Source: Hawksworthiomyces lignivorus (taxonomy: Eukaryota > Ascomycota > Sordariomycetes > Ophiostomatales > Ophiostomataceae). Taken from it: DNA of 64,000 nt. The number at the start of each line of letters is the position of its first letter. The first letter of the stretch is position 1. The DNA is taken from the NCBI GenBank assembly GCA_002917075.1, contig NTMA01000119.1, positions 62,001 to 126,000 on the forward strand, in the 5' to 3' direction. Position numbers and translations under genes: made by a program. Below are positions 43,778 to 55,715 of this stretch, piece after piece. The notes below the pieces were generated by a model. The model had not been told where the DNA came from, did no database searches, and saw nothing but the letters and a program-made list of their open reading frames with translations.

Positions 43778-45022
43778 TTAGCTTTGCATCCCTACCCCCC
43801 TTTCGCCTCCTCTTTGCCGCCTTGACACCTTGAGAGAATCCATCGAAGCCATCACGGCCGCAGTACCGTCGACGTCGAGCGAGCCCACGGCCCGCCCGCT
43901 CTTCATCAGCATCCAGTGCCGCCGCATCTCCTCCACGCTCACCGACAGCTCGAACCCGGCCAGAAAACAGAAATTGATCTCCAGCCGCGCCAGCTCTGCT
44001 TCGGACACGCCGCCCACGAGCGCCATCTTTGCGTGCGCATAGCTGAGGTCCTCAAGCGCCTTCATAGCAACGCGGAGGCCGGCCAGCACCAGACGGTGGG
44101 CGTTGCGGCGTGTCACGGCGATGGCTTTTTCGGCTACGGCCAGCCGGTAGATGTACAGGCTGGTAGCGAGGTAGACGCCTGTGCTCATCGGACAGTAGCG
44201 GTGCAGTCGCCGCAGGTACTCGGAGATGCTGACGGCTGGCGCCTTCTTACAGTAGAACTTGCGTGTGATGGCGGAGTGCTGCACATTCAGCGGCTGCGAG
44301 TTGGCACCGATAATAATGTAGGGCTCGGTAGGTGGCACGATAAGGACAGGCGCAGCGCCTGCTGTCGCGCCTGTTGGCGACTGTGGGCCGGATCCTGGTA
44401 CATAGCCGGGCGACGCTGCTCGTAGACGAACGCCGTCAATTTCCATCGTCATCGGTTTAGCGAGCGGTGGTGTTGGCGGCATCCTTGGCCGCGACGGCGT
44501 GGACGGAGGTTGTGTGGTTTCTGTGTCGTTTACGTCGCGTGGCGGAGTACTTCGGTCGTCCGCGCCATTCACCGGGTTATGCTCTGCATTTTGTTGTTGC
44601 TCATGCTCCTTGCGGCGGCGCGCATCCGCAGCTTCGGCCTTCTCCCGCAATCGTGCGAGGCTGTTTGCACTGAGCGTCCGCACAATCACCTCCTTCTCAG
44701 CCTGCATTCCTCGCATATTAGTCGGCAGTTCGGCGCCTGGAGGTGGCGGTGTCGGCGGAATGTCGCCCGTGATGCGGACGAGGGCTTCTACACCAGCACC
44801 CAGCAGCTGCAGCGCAGCTAGCGGCGTCACATCGAAGATATCGTCGGTCAGGGCCGCCAAGCGTGGAGATGTTGTATCTCTCGAGTCGAATGAGGATGAC
44901 GATGATGAGGCTGCTGCTCCTGCGGAGGAGAGTAGCCTCGGATCAGACGAGGGCACGGGCGGTGGTGGGGGGGAGTCTGGTAACGAACCAGACCCTTGCA
45001 TTTGTTGGTCGGATTCGGCCAT
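43778..45022 (-). CDS. Pho80/PCL-type cyclin
   Basis: One exon of 414 residues from the ATG at 45022; the frame upstream has only a GTG. Residues 1-250 are disordered, rich in Pro and Ser, with a charged helix (about 115-145). The C-terminal part (about 255-390) is a Pho80-type cyclin box: FYCKKAPAVSISEYLRRLHR, YCPMSTGVYLATSLYIYRLA and a helix ending LEINFCFLAGFELSVSVEEM. Proteins with this cyclin box partner Pho85-family kinases and control phosphate response, glycogen metabolism or polarity; which one cannot be told from sequence. The long N-terminus and C-terminal cyclin box resemble the Pcl6/Pcl7 and PREG side of the family. The short tail after the box is basic. Confidence 0.9.
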   Translation of the reverse strand: MAESDQQMQGSGSLPDSPPPPPVPSSDPRLLSSAGAAASSSSSSFDSRDTTSPRLAALTDDIFDVTPLAALQLLGAGVEALVRITGDIPPTPPPPGAELPTNMRGMQAEKEVIVRTLSANSLARLREKAEAADARRRKEHEQQQNAEHNPVNGADDRSTPPRDVNDTETTQPPSTPSRPRMPPTPPLAKPMTMEIDGVRLRAASPGYVPGSGPQSPTGATAGAAPVLIVPPTEPYIIIGANSQPLNVQHSAITRKFYCKKAPAVSISEYLRRLHRYCPMSTGVYLATSLYIYRLAVAEKAIAVTRRNAHRLVLAGLRVAMKALEDLSYAHAKMALVGGVSEAELARLEINFCFLAGFELSVSVEEMRRHWMLMKSGRAVGSLDVDGTAAVMASMDSLKVSRRQRGGERGVGMQS

Positions 45023-46350
45023 GGTATGACTTTTGCCAGGGGAAATGTCTGCCACGAACCAGGCTTTGCTTGCTGCAAAGTCGCAAAATCAGAGAGAGTG
45101 TGTATTGTGTATCGTTGTCGTCACCTTTATGGTCGTCGTCACCTTTGTGGTCGTCGTATGGTCGTGGTACGTGCGTGAATTATACAGAAATATGCAGATC
45201 CGGAACAAAGCATGCAGTGGCAGGTATGTGAGGATATGTTCAATTCCGCGCGCCGGCGCGCTCTATAACGGAAGGAATGCACTGTCAAAACGTTGAAAAA
45301 TCCAAAATATTATGCCAAAGGTCTCAGGCGGCGCCGGAGAGTCCTTGCTGTCGAAACGGGGGTATATTCGTCAATATAAGTCGCCGGCAGTCATCGTCTC
45401 ATTATTTCGCTTTCCCGCCCGTCTTTCCGATACCCTGTTTCGTCTTGTTTTGTCCCTCGGTTGATTGGCGCCTGCGTGTCGGCGGACAAGGGTGAGAAAG
45501 ACCGAAGACGCAAGATAAAAAAAGAGCGGAATCTGTTGGCACGTGCGTAGTCTATTGCGTAACAGGTCGACAGAGAAATCTGGCGAGTGCGAGAATCCGT
45601 TTCCAATATAAGACTTTGTTATTCAAGTAGCTGCTGCACGAGATGAAGCTGAAGTGAGGAAGATACAAGACGAGAAAAAAGAAAGGAAGGTGAGAGACAA
45701 GTAACAAAACAAGAAAAGGAGATGACAGAAGGCCGAAATGCGAAGACGGCTGGCCAAGAAGCGGACTGGTGGACTAAGAAAGTCGTAGACTCGTTGTAGG
45801 ATTAAAATAATTTCGATGGGAATTCCCTTTTCGTCATCCACGCCAGCTAGCAGCCACGCCAGGAGAACAAGTGCCTAACCGAAAAGCGGGAGGCGTGGAA
45901 GCTGGTACAAGCGGCGATATGTGCTCTACGCTTGTCTGGCGAGTATCTTGCGGTTCGCTTCTCTCTGAGGGTGCCTCTGCGGGGCGAAAACCCGAACTAG
46001 GGCCCAGGCCAACCTCGGACGGTGCTTATTTTAAGCGTAGGCTGTTCGTTTTCTAGTGCTGTAAAAACTATCTGCGGCGGGTGACAGGTTGCGGTGTGGA
46101 TGGAGTATTACCGTGTAATATGCAGCGAGACAAAAGAAGGGTCGGCGGGAACACGGCTAGACAAAGGAGACAGTAAGACAGGGGAGAATAAAGAAATAGG
46201 CGGGCGGCAAGAACAGCGATCAATGAAAAAGAAAAAAGGGCTAGCCGATATTAATCATTTCGTCTTCTCTGCACTAAAAAGAGAAAGGGGCAAAAAGATA
46301 CCAAAAGAAGGAAATGAGAGGAAACAAATGATCAGCAGAGCGCTCTGCTG
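45023..46350. other. Intergenic region, cyclin promoter
   Basis: 1.3 kb between the cyclin start and the small gene at 46351. It contains a GTCGTCACCTT-type imperfect repeat at about 45115-45165. No coding exon was seen. Confidence 0.5.
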
Positions 46351-46880
46351 CTAGATCTCTTCGATGGTGTCGTCGAATACGAGCAAAACAGGAGACGTGA
46401 CCTGCGGATTAAGAGGAAAAGGTCTAGACCCGCAAGAAACTGAACAGGAAGATAGACACAAAAAAGGAAAAAAAAAAAGACGACGCAAAACATGCGGACC
46501 GCTGCATATATATCTTTCACAACCTGCGCAGGGCAACTTACGACCCGTCCAACTAGCTGCTCGCCGCCTTCCACCTTCTCTTTCTTTATTTATCTTGTCG
46601 CTGTCCGGATTGTGCATTGCATCCTCCGACATTTGGACTGCACACACGTCGTACTAGGGGCGTACTTTCTCTGTAAATGAATGCACGTCTCCACCGCTGC
46701 GTTCTGCTTCAACGACGGCGGCATATCGCCCGACTGGTGGGTCTTCAGAGGGTCTGTCTAGGTCTGGCAAACAGAGCCCAAAAGGTTCTCTACGAAAGGG
46801 GACCAGGGTTCGGCGCACTCACTAATGCCCCTACCCGAATCGACGCGGCAGGGGCGACAATTGTCAACGGTTTCGATCAT
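46351..46880 (-). CDS. Candidate small four-exon gene, 79 residues, unknown function
   Basis: I do not recognise this protein; it is inferred from splice signals. Exons on the minus strand: 46823-46880 (donor GTGAGT), 46666-46763 (donor GTACGC), 46542-46574 (donor GTAAGT) and 46351-46401. The joined frame runs from ATG 46880 to a TAG at 46351 without a stop, and introns of 59, 91 and 140 bases fit this genome. Visible features are a CRPC pair near the N-terminus, a GGDVHSFTEK stretch and a hydrophobic C-terminus (VVTSPVLLVFDDTIEEI). The acceptor of exon 3 may lie 9 bases earlier. An upstream in-frame segment (KRTKLGE) suggests the true start may be further upstream, in another exon. The alternative is chance agreement of splice sites. 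Confidence 0.4.
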
Positions 46881-49494
46881 CTCGCCTAGTTTGGTGCGTT
46901 TCCTGCGTTTCTAATCTGCATATATATCGCGGATTACCTGCACGCCTCTACATCCCGTCCGGCCTTCATTTGGTCCTTTCTGTTGGTTTCCTTCTTCTGC
47001 TTCTTCGGTTACTTTCTTATCTTCTTTTCTTTTGGCTTCACCGCCTCGCCACGCCGCAGATTCGTGGCCGGATGTCTTTCATCGCAGACTCTGTTGTCTC
47101 CGCAGCAGAAAGGCGAGAGCAATTTCGAGTCTCCAGATCTGCTGCTGCGGTCCCCTCTTTGAACACAGCATTACTCCATACTTTCCTGTCACGATGTGCT
47201 CTCCCGCAGCTTATGCTGCTACTATCTGCCCACCCAGACCAATTACACTGTGCCTCCGGCTCCCCCACGCTCTGCCGCCCTGGGCTGCAGGCTCTTCGTA
47301 GCAGCCTCTCCCGCCTTCTCGTGATACAAATTAAGGCTTATGCACACCCACTCGCCACCTCTTGTATGCTACTCTGCGAAAGTTTAAACGATTGTCTACT
47401 GAATGGCGATCTGCGTGACTGGAAGGACCAATATGAGCAATCGCCTTTTTGGGACCATGCTTCTTCCTTTGCCTCTATCAGTATATTCCTAAGACGGAGC
47501 CTTTAGCCGGCTCAGCCCTCAGAAGAAACAAATCAGAAAAATTCCCGCTAATCCAAGAAGGGCTGGGGAAAAAAGGTTGCATCGAGTTGCAATACTGCAT
47601 ACGCAGTGGTTTGCGTATACTTGGTCGTGTGTGCACACTCCTGTGCACAGGAGTGCTCTTCCAACTTTGTTCATCGACTTTTTTCAGGGTCCTCCCCTCC
47701 GCCCTCCATTCGTGCAGAGGCGTATTCTTTGAACCTTGTATCTCTGTGCGGCGGCACTATAATACCTGCCGCGGATTGTGTTCTACCTTCTCTTTCCTTC
47801 TATTCTAACTTTCGGCTGGCTTTCCTTCTTGTTGTTAAACATCGACGCAGTTTGTAAGCTTTAGTTTCCACAATTTGCATGCACATCTCGTAAGACTACT
47901 CCGTAGAGAGCAAAACGCCGGGGCCAATTCTTTTTGTCATCTTTGCATGCTGGTACACTCGCACGACTGTTGGCGGAGACTCTCCGGCTCAATCCCTTAA
48001 AAAACCAATGTCCCCCAACTAAGCGCATGCCACGCACTCTAAAATTACGTTGCGAACCAGGGTGTGGACCCCACAGAGCAACACAGACCCCACGGGGATG
48101 CTGGGCGTGCATATTCCCCAACCCGATTTTTAGAACTGTAAGAGCCTTTATTACAAAGGTCTCCGATTCAGGCATTCCGCACGTTGGAGAGAGCACTGCT
48201 TCCACATACCGTAGGACCGGGCACTTGGACGACTTTCTTTACCGCCGGCACTCAAAATACTACAGATATTATCTTCCTTAGTTAGAACTGAGGTCATAGT
48301 TTGTTAAGCAATTGCTTAGAATTGACTCAGTCGGCTAACGGCTCACCCCTTCCGCCCCTCCGGCCCCCCCTGTCTTGAATTCCATTCTTCAGAACCAGTC
48401 CGAGGAACACGTCGCCGAGCTAAATGCTTCTTTGTTCCATGTCTCCTTGGATAACATGATCTCGCACGTGCTTAAGATCACGTGCCATTACAATCACGTG
48501 AATATGTTTAGTATATTACAGTGCTATTAGCACAGATAATACAGTGCTTCAACCTATCTGCATTCAAGGACGTGCTTTGATATGCCTCCCTGCCTTAACC
48601 ATGCGGGGAAGGTACAATTTATTGTGTATGCCGTCAATAAGCGAATGCCAATGCTCGATGCCGTAACAGATTGACAGGGACTGTTGACTCGTGCATCAGC
48701 GAGCATATCTATACTTTCAGTGAGTCGAGGTGAAGTGAGGTGAGCCGCCAAAGGTATGTAGTTTTGAGCCTCAATTGATATTACGACGCTGTCTGGTATT
48801 AGTGATGAGAAGAGCTATCTGTACCTGGCATCGAGAAGTGCCTTGGAAGGAATTCTAAAATGCCGTAGATAATCTTATAGTATAGCAAGGGGCATCGCTT
48901 CCCCTGTACATCGCCGTCAATTCCCATGCAGAGCTCTAGGCATGCAAGCGCCTTTTCCGGCATGACCACTTAGACCGATTCTGTGACAAAGAGGTCCATT
49001 TATTTACGTATACTTCCTTGACCGGAGGCAGGGCGCGACCTCTACAGCACCGACGCGAGCTCATGTGAACGCTTTTCTTTTTCGCCATTGCATATCATTT
49101 GTCCCTTATCTGCGATTCCTTCTCCTTTAAATAGCCATTGTCCAACGATATCGAAAGATTCAACCTCCACTTATACACAATTCCTCATCTCGGTTTCTCT
49201 TCCTCCTATCTCTCCCTTTCCCCTCTCCGATCCCCCTGTGCCCAACATTGGTGGGTATAAACGGGATTGTCCGAGAATAGTCATTAATACAACCTGAGAG
49301 CCCTCTTCTCTGCTGCTTGATCATGTTTGCCCAACATCGTGACATCTGAAAAACGCCAAGAAGAACGATTAAAGAAACCATACCCACGTCTCTTCCAGCT
49401 CATATATTTTCCATTTTTGCAATCCCACCCCTAGGTGCATTTTCCCGCCGCGTCCGACAATCCGCAAAACAGCTATCTGCTGGTAGGATTGACC
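46881..49494. other. 2.6 kb region without a convincing gene
   Basis: The longest frame, 47072-47506 (+, ATG, 144 residues, leucine- and serine-rich), is not recognised and may be chance. A TACTCCGTA motif is at 47897-47905. The segment before 49495 is the promoter of the ThDP enzyme gene. Confidence 0.45.
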
Positions 49495-51810
49495 ATGCCG
49501 CTACCCACTGGTCCCCCGCATTTGCCTTTTGCACCACAGCGTGCTGCTGTTGCAGGCGCACGACGGTGGCTGGCTACAACCACTTCCCCATGCCTTAGCC
49601 GGCACCATCTTTCTCCGGCTTGCCCCCGCATCTCGTCGATATCTTCCCGAACTCCAAGACTGGTAACCATCGGATCTGCCCTGGGCAGACTCAGTGCCAC
49701 TCGTTTCTTCGCTCACACCTCACCCAGCTGGGAGAGCTCCAAGAACAAGAACGCTGTCCTTCGCGGAACGCCACCCGAGACACTTACTTCTTCTTCTTCT
49801 AACACAGCACGGCTGCCTGCTACCCTTTTCCACCCCTTGTCGCCGAGTGTTGAGCATTCTAGAAGTGCAAGCAGTTTGTCAAAGCTGCCTGATCCCAATA
49901 TGTACACCACGTCGTTTGCCTTTTTCGAGGCACTGTGGGATGCCGGCGTCACCCACTGCTTCGTAAATCTGGGGTCGGATCACCCTAGCATCATCGAAGC
50001 TATGGTCCGGGGCCAAAAAGAGAAGAAAGGCAGCTTTCCTCGGATGATTACTTGTCCAAATGAGGTAAGCTTTTGTAACCGATTTCTTTTTTTTTTTTTT
50101 GTCTTATAGCTCTCCGAATTGCCCATCTCTAATCTTATGTAGATGGTGGCAATGTCAATGGCCGACGGATACGCCCGCTTGACTGGCAAACCTCAATGCG
50201 TCATCGTGCATGTTGATGTAGGCACCCAGGGTCTAGGGGCAGCCGTGCATAACTCCAGCACAGGCCGTGCTCCTGTGCTCGTGTTTGCTGGTCTGAGCCC
50301 TTTTACGCAGGAGGGTGAGCTGCGTGGCTCGCGGACCGAATATATCCACTGGATCCAAGATGTTCCCGATCAGAAGCAGATCTTGAGCCAGTACTGCCGC
50401 TATGCAGCCGAGCTCAAGACAGGCCGCAATGTCAAGCAAATGGTAAACCGCGCTCTTTCGTTCGCACGCTCTGCGCCAGCCGGTCCTGTGTATCTTTGCG
50501 GGGCGCGCGAAGTTATGGAAGAAGAGATCAAGCCCTACTCCATCCGCCAAGAGAATTGGAAGCCCGTACAACTGGGAGGCTTGCCCGAATCGTCTGTAAA
50601 TGAGATTGCCGAAGCTCTTGCTGGCGCGGAGCAGCCGCTCGTTCTTACGGGCTATGCTGGTCGCAATCACGCTGTTCCATCGGCTCTTGTGAAACTGGCA
50701 GATGCAGTCCCCAAACTCCGTGTCCTGGACACCGGCGGCAGCGACATGTGCTTTCCTGCGGATCACCCTGCATGGCTAGGTCTTCGATTTGGCTCCCATG
50801 ACGCCATTCGTACGGCTGATGTGATTCTCGTCGTCGACTGCGACGTGCCCTGGATTCAGACCCAGTGCCCGCCCCGCGAAGATGCTCGCATTTTCCACAT
50901 CGACTGCGATCCCCTCAAGAAGATGATGCCAGTATTTTACATTGCGGCTGAGCAGCGATTTTTGGCGGACTCGCTGCTTAGCATTGAGCAGCTCAATACC
51001 CGCCTTCAGCAGACCTCGGATTCTCTCCAAAATCATTCTGCAGCAAACGGCCCGAGCGAGCGCGAGCAGACGCACAAGGCGCTCTTGGCATCCATCGACA
51101 AGACATCGCAGCCGCTGGAAGACGGCAGCTTCGGTGTTGGCCATCTCACCCGCGTACTGCGCGAGACATGTCCGGAAGACACCATCTGGGCCATCGAAGC
51201 TGTAACTAGCACAGGCTACGTTCACGACAATCTTCAACCCACCCAGCCGGGACAGTGGATCAATTGCGGCGGCGGCGGCCTTGGCTGGTCTGGAGGTGGT
51301 GCCCTGGGTATCAAACTAGCCACCGACCACGAAAATGGAGGTCCAGGCCATGGCCGCTTTGTCTGTCAGATTGTTGGCGACGGAACCTTCCTTTTTTCCG
51401 TTCCCGGCAGCGTGTATTGGATCTCACGTCGCTACAATATTCCTGTGCTGACCATTGTGCTGAATAACAAAGGTAAGTAGATGCAACGTTTAATGCTCCA
51501 TCTGCGCATGTCATTTGCAGTTGCGTTCTCTCTAAGCTGACTCCACCCAGGATGGAACGCACCGCGCAAATCGCTTCTTCTTGTTCATCCTGACGGCATG
51601 GGCTCCAAAGCCACGAACGAAGAGATCAACATTGCTTTTAATCCCTCTCCAGATTATGCCGGCATTGCTAAAGCCGCTGCGGGAGGCGATCTCTTCACTG
51701 CGCGCGTCGACCAAGCCAGCGAGCTCCAAGATGTTCTGCAGCAGGCTATCAAATCTGTCTTGAATGGCACAACTGCTGTTGTCGACTGCAAGGTTGCGAT
51801 GGGTTCTTAG
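49495..51810 (+). CDS. ThDP-dependent enzyme, acetolactate synthase-like, mitochondrial leader
   Basis: Three exons (49495-50064, 50143-51472, 51551-51810) give 719 residues, all junctions in frame. The first 75 residues are rich in Arg, Ser and Ala with no acidic residue, a likely mitochondrial presequence. The pyrimidine-binding domain starts near residue 136 (MYTTSFAFFEALWDAGVTHC) and has the activating glutamate in CPNEMVAMSMADGYAR. The central domain follows, then the diphosphate-binding motif VGDGTFLFSVPGS ending in NN (about 601-630), the GDG-x(~26)-NN signature. The family includes acetolactate synthase, benzoylformate decarboxylase and oxalyl-CoA decarboxylase. Sequence detail differs from Ilv2, so it is probably a paralogue with a different substrate, not the branched-chain amino acid enzyme. 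The gene is convergent with GH16, 170 bases away. An alternative start at 49900 would give a cytosolic form. Confidence 0.9.
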
Positions 51811-51980
51811 CTGCTTTGTCTAGCATAGAGTTGATGCAGCAAACTATTTACACATCTTAACCAATTTTAAAATTGTGTGTCTTCATTGGTATACTGCATA
51901 CAAATAGCTTATACCTAGCAGTCACCTCTGCATTCTAGCTACAATATATAAACTGAGCGGTCGTATCCAGTCAAAGGTAC

Positions 51981-53295
51981 CTATGAGCTCTTTTGGTAAA
52001 GCTTGATCGAGTTGATCAGCCAATACGTCTCAGAGAACTTTTCAGGATGCTTTGCTACGAAACTAGGGCACGATGAATATTTGCTGCATTGCTTGTCGGC
52101 TTGCCATATATCGTCCGATTCGTTGTCCCCGCAGAAATCAGTGTTAATAATCTGTAATGTTAGTGTGTGGAGTCAAGAGAAGTGTAAAGAAAACCGTCCT
52201 GAGGGGGCCCTACAATAGTCTGCCGGTGAAATACACTGCCAACATTGCACCCGCCGTTTGCCTGCTCAAAGGCGCCCATAGGTAGGCCCCATGAGCTTGG
52301 ATCTGGTGTACCCGCGGTGATGTCGGCTGGGATAGCGCTGCGCGGGAAGTGCCAAATTTTGATGAAGCCAGACTTGCTCCTCTTTCCAGAAGACGACGCC
52401 TCCAGCTCAAGTACATAAACGCCACCACCCGCCGCGTTGAAGGCGTCACCATACGACGCCGCCTCCGTGGCCGTGACGCCGCAACCATCACTAGGCTATT
52501 TAGTGGCGCTCAAACGGATCGGTGGTGCTCCAGAAATGAAAACTGGACTTACAAATTTGTGGATTTTTCGTCGCAGTCACCTCCTAGAGCGCAGTTCGGT
52601 CGCAAGTCGGTGCCTGTCATGATTGAGGAAGTGCTACGTCGCTGGTTGGTCGGCGGAAGAAGTGTCCCAGAGCTGTCGCCCGCCGTGAATTTGCATTTAT
52701 CGCATGTGTGCAGCGAGATAATGTTGTCTGCTTGGTGGTTGATGCCTTCTATCATATCAATCTCTCCAATGGGATCTTCTTCAAAATTGTAAGTCCATCT
52801 ACGGCGCAATTAGCAGGCTGTAAGTTGCGCCATAACAAAGATCTTGATAACTCACAGCGCTGGCCATACGCCACATTGGTTTCCTGGCATGTGTTCAATA
52901 TCAGCAATCAATAAGCCTGTGTCAAACGTGTCCTTGGACTCTAATCGGAGGCTGTTCCGGCCCTGAGAACTGGTCGAGATGCTCGACGAGTTATCAACGC
53001 CGAGGAACACCTGGCTTGGTTTGGAAAATGTCTGAAACAAGCCCTGGTCTTTCGCCGTGCTCGCACTTATGTAGTTGACAAATCCATTCGTCGGGTCACC
53101 GTTGAGGCCCGAAAAATCTGCCGCTGTGCGAAAATAAAACGCCGATTCAAAGTTGGACGCGTCGTATGTACTCTGGAGGGCGTAGGACGAGGCGTTTCCA
53201 GACCCTGCCACGAAGGCAGAAAAGAGTCCAGGAACAAGAAAGAAGTTGAAGTGAGAGCGCATCATAAACAACAAACAACGAGTTCTGAGATCCAT
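51981..53295 (-). CDS. Secreted glycoside hydrolase family 16 (endo-beta-glucanase type)
   Basis: Four exons: 52856-53295, 52553-52798, 52214-52490 and 51981-52151, giving 377 residues in frame. The start at 53295, or the ATG at 53265, opens a hydrophobic signal peptide (FNFFLVPGLFSAFVAG). The GH16 jelly roll is clear: YALQSTYDASNF, SRVFLGVD-type strand, CGVWPALWTYNF, and the catalytic motif GEIDMIEG with nucleophile and acid/base Glu both present. Later conserved pieces are GCGVTA, WHFPRSAIPADITAGTPDPS, NTDFCGD and YWLINSIKLYQ at the C-terminus. Fungal relatives of this type act on mixed-linked or beta-1,3-glucans, in cell-wall remodelling or biomass breakdown. No GPI-anchor signal is seen, so it is probably released. 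The three introns are 57-62 bases. Confidence 0.92.
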
Positions 53296-53319
53296 ATCTC
53301 ATTACAACACCAGTATCCA

Positions 53320-53598
53320 TCATTCTTCTACTTGTGAAGGCATCTTATACCTTTCTTTCACCCACATGGAATAGGATTCCTTGAGCATCTTCATCGATGT
53401 GCGCGCATCATTTGCCATCGCATCGTGGCAATCATCGCATCTGAGTTGGCTTATCGCGATGCCACTTTCCTGAATTAAGATTACATATGTCTCGCTATGG
53501 ATCACAGAGGCTTGACCTTTGGCATCGAATTGCTGCTGTAACATGTCAATCCATGGCACGATGCCAAGTGATCCAGGTAGAGGAGCAATCTGGTCCAT
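53320..53598 (-). CDS. Hypothetical 92-residue ORF upstream of GH16
   Basis: From an ATG at 53598 to a TGA at 53320, ending only 24 bases before the GH16 start on the same strand. It is not recognised. It has a balanced amino-acid composition and a CDDC pair (SQLRCDDCHDAM), with no signal peptide and no membrane segment. It could be a small independent gene, a long upstream ORF in the GH16 leader, or chance. Its closeness to the GH16 ATG leaves almost no room for a separate promoter or terminator. Confidence 0.3.
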   Translation of the reverse strand: MDQIAPLPGSLGIVPWIDMLQQQFDAKGQASVIHSETYVILIQESGIAISQLRCDDCHDAMANDARTSMKMLKESYSMWVKERYKMPSQVEE

Positions 53599-55715
53599 CA
53601 CTCCGTAGGGTCACAAGAGACCGAAAGCTACCAAAAAACCTGTAAGACCAGGTCTACGACTAGATCTAGTCGTTTAATGTTCTCCCTAGGAAAGAAGGAA
53701 GAGCCCAAGATAAGAATGAGCGCAGCAGTAATGTCGTACTTGAGGCATCATTTAGGAAAATATACATAAATTCAAGAAAATTGTGAAGCAAGAAGCAGCA
53801 TCAGACGAAGAGCATGAAAATAGTTTATTGCAAGACTTCTCCAAAAGCTCCTTTAAACCTCAAGCTTCTCTAAGGATTTGCTCCTCAATTCAAATATGGA
53901 GTCCTGTGCACAGCCCCGAGAGAGCAGAGCTGGTGTGTCGTGAGCTTTGCTAATTTAGCTTCCTCATCCGGAAGGTCAGATGTGTTACTCATCGAAGTTC
54001 AAACAAAGTTAACCAGGTATGATTGAACAATCCTCCCCTGTGACAGCTTCCAAGATTTCGATTCCTATTGTCTATCTGAATCTAAGGTTTCTGCCTACTA
54101 AGACATGGTTTTAGGCACCCTGTTATCTATGGGGTTAAGGACCGTCTTTGATCTCGGTGAAGGTTACATCCGACAGAAACGTGACAGAAGCCAACGTTTG
54201 AGGGAAAAGTAGGACAGGATGCAACGAGACTGAATACAACAACGCATTCGCTTTTGTAAGTGCGAAAATATTTAGAGCCTTAACAGCTTATACTCCATTC
54301 CATCACTTGCTTTCCTCGTTCGGTTACTGCAACTTGTGTGCTCTCTTTGCGGCCTCAGTTTCCGGGCATGATAGGCCTGGATAGCCTGTCTTTGCGTTTC
54401 CCGGCTTCCAGTTCCGAATATACTTTCTCCGATTGGCATATGACACACCTTATATTAATCCGGACACCTGGAGGAGACAAAGCAGAAGAGAATACGGAGT
54501 AGAGGAGGCGGGTTGATTTCCAGGAGGCTACATTTTCTTGGCTCCATAATTCTCCGCGATATTATTCTTCTATTAAGGACACTGTGTTGATCTCTTCCGC
54601 CCAATATATAGAAGGTAGTAGTATATGAACCCTAGCTTCGGTTGCAAGACTTCCTGATACGCCCTCTCGATTCTAAGTCTTCGCGCTCATTGTAGCTTTC
54701 AATTGAGACGTTGTTCTGTTTTCGCTGCACACGCGTGAAGTGATTTTCATACCACAATGCCTTTAAGCGCTGTCTCGTCCAAAGGACGCCAAGCATACAT
54801 GTAGAGCCTCCCGCCGAGATCAAAGACCTTATCTCCCCGAACCTCTCTCGATGACTAACGGAGAGGTCGTGGCAACCTAGGACCTGTCTCTCAAAGCAAA
54901 ATGGCATCCAACAAATGACGCCCTCCAATCCCAAACAATTCGATGTTGCTTTATTCAATGATTTCCACTCCTCTCTCTATTTCTGTAACTTAGCCTCTGT
55001 CTATATACGGATAAAGGGAATGTCCAGGAAAAGGCCAAAAAATGGGGAAATCGTGGAGACAAGGGAGGGTATGCAAAAACAGGTGCGGAGGAGGACACAC
55101 CCATGAATTTTGCCTTTTTTGGCCACGATGCAGGAGATTTTTGTGTGTTTTCCTTTGGTCGCTTCACACTCTACCCACACAGACGCTATACACACAGACG
55201 CTATACACACAGAAGCTATATTAACCAGGAATATTAGACGTGCCTCTTCCCCTCTTCATCGTGAAGCCTTCCGACCGAACGGCGTCAGGGTGCCGAGCTC
55301 GAGATAATAAAATTGCTTATTATTGTACCAATTTCTGCAGCGTAGAAAAGAGATGTCTTTAGGATAAAGTCGAATTAGTGACCATTGATGAAATCAAAGG
55401 CAGCTAGTAACTGGAGCACAAATAAAGATTGTCGAAAATAGTTCCACAGAAAGCATGCGGAGTATGAGGTTCAACCTGCTTTGGTATGAAGGATATGAAG
55501 AGAACAATAGATAATGGAGCTGAATAGAAGGATATTTAATTCCCTTGGCGTCCTTATTTTCTTCTCGAAAGATAGCATGAGACTCTTTTGATTGTTCTGG
55601 CACTCTTCATCTTCCGCCGTCTTTGAATCTTTTTGATTTTGCTTGCTGTAGGTTTTCAAAGTCAAGCCTTTCTTTCACCTGGTCCAAGAGATACAAAGGG
55701 AAGAGAGCAGTGAAA
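53599..55715. other. Intergenic region upstream of CE1 esterase
   Basis: 2.1 kb of AT-rich sequence. It contains a TACGGAGTA motif (54493-54501) and three 15-bp repeats (55176-55220). Frames are short. The last 500 bases are the esterase promoter; I do not see a clear GGCTAA-type xylanase-regulator site in it. Confidence 0.5.
55176..55220. repeat. Three 15-bp direct repeats
   Basis: CACACAGACGCTATA occurs twice exactly and a third time with one change (CACACAGAAGCTATA), directly adjoining. It lies about 500 bases upstream of the CE1 esterase gene. Confidence 0.9.

Noticed and set aside
46970..47506. 178-codon plus-strand frame
   Set aside because: It begins with TTG; from the first ATG (47072) it is 144 codons with leucine/serine-rich, low-information sequence. 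Not supported without transcript data.
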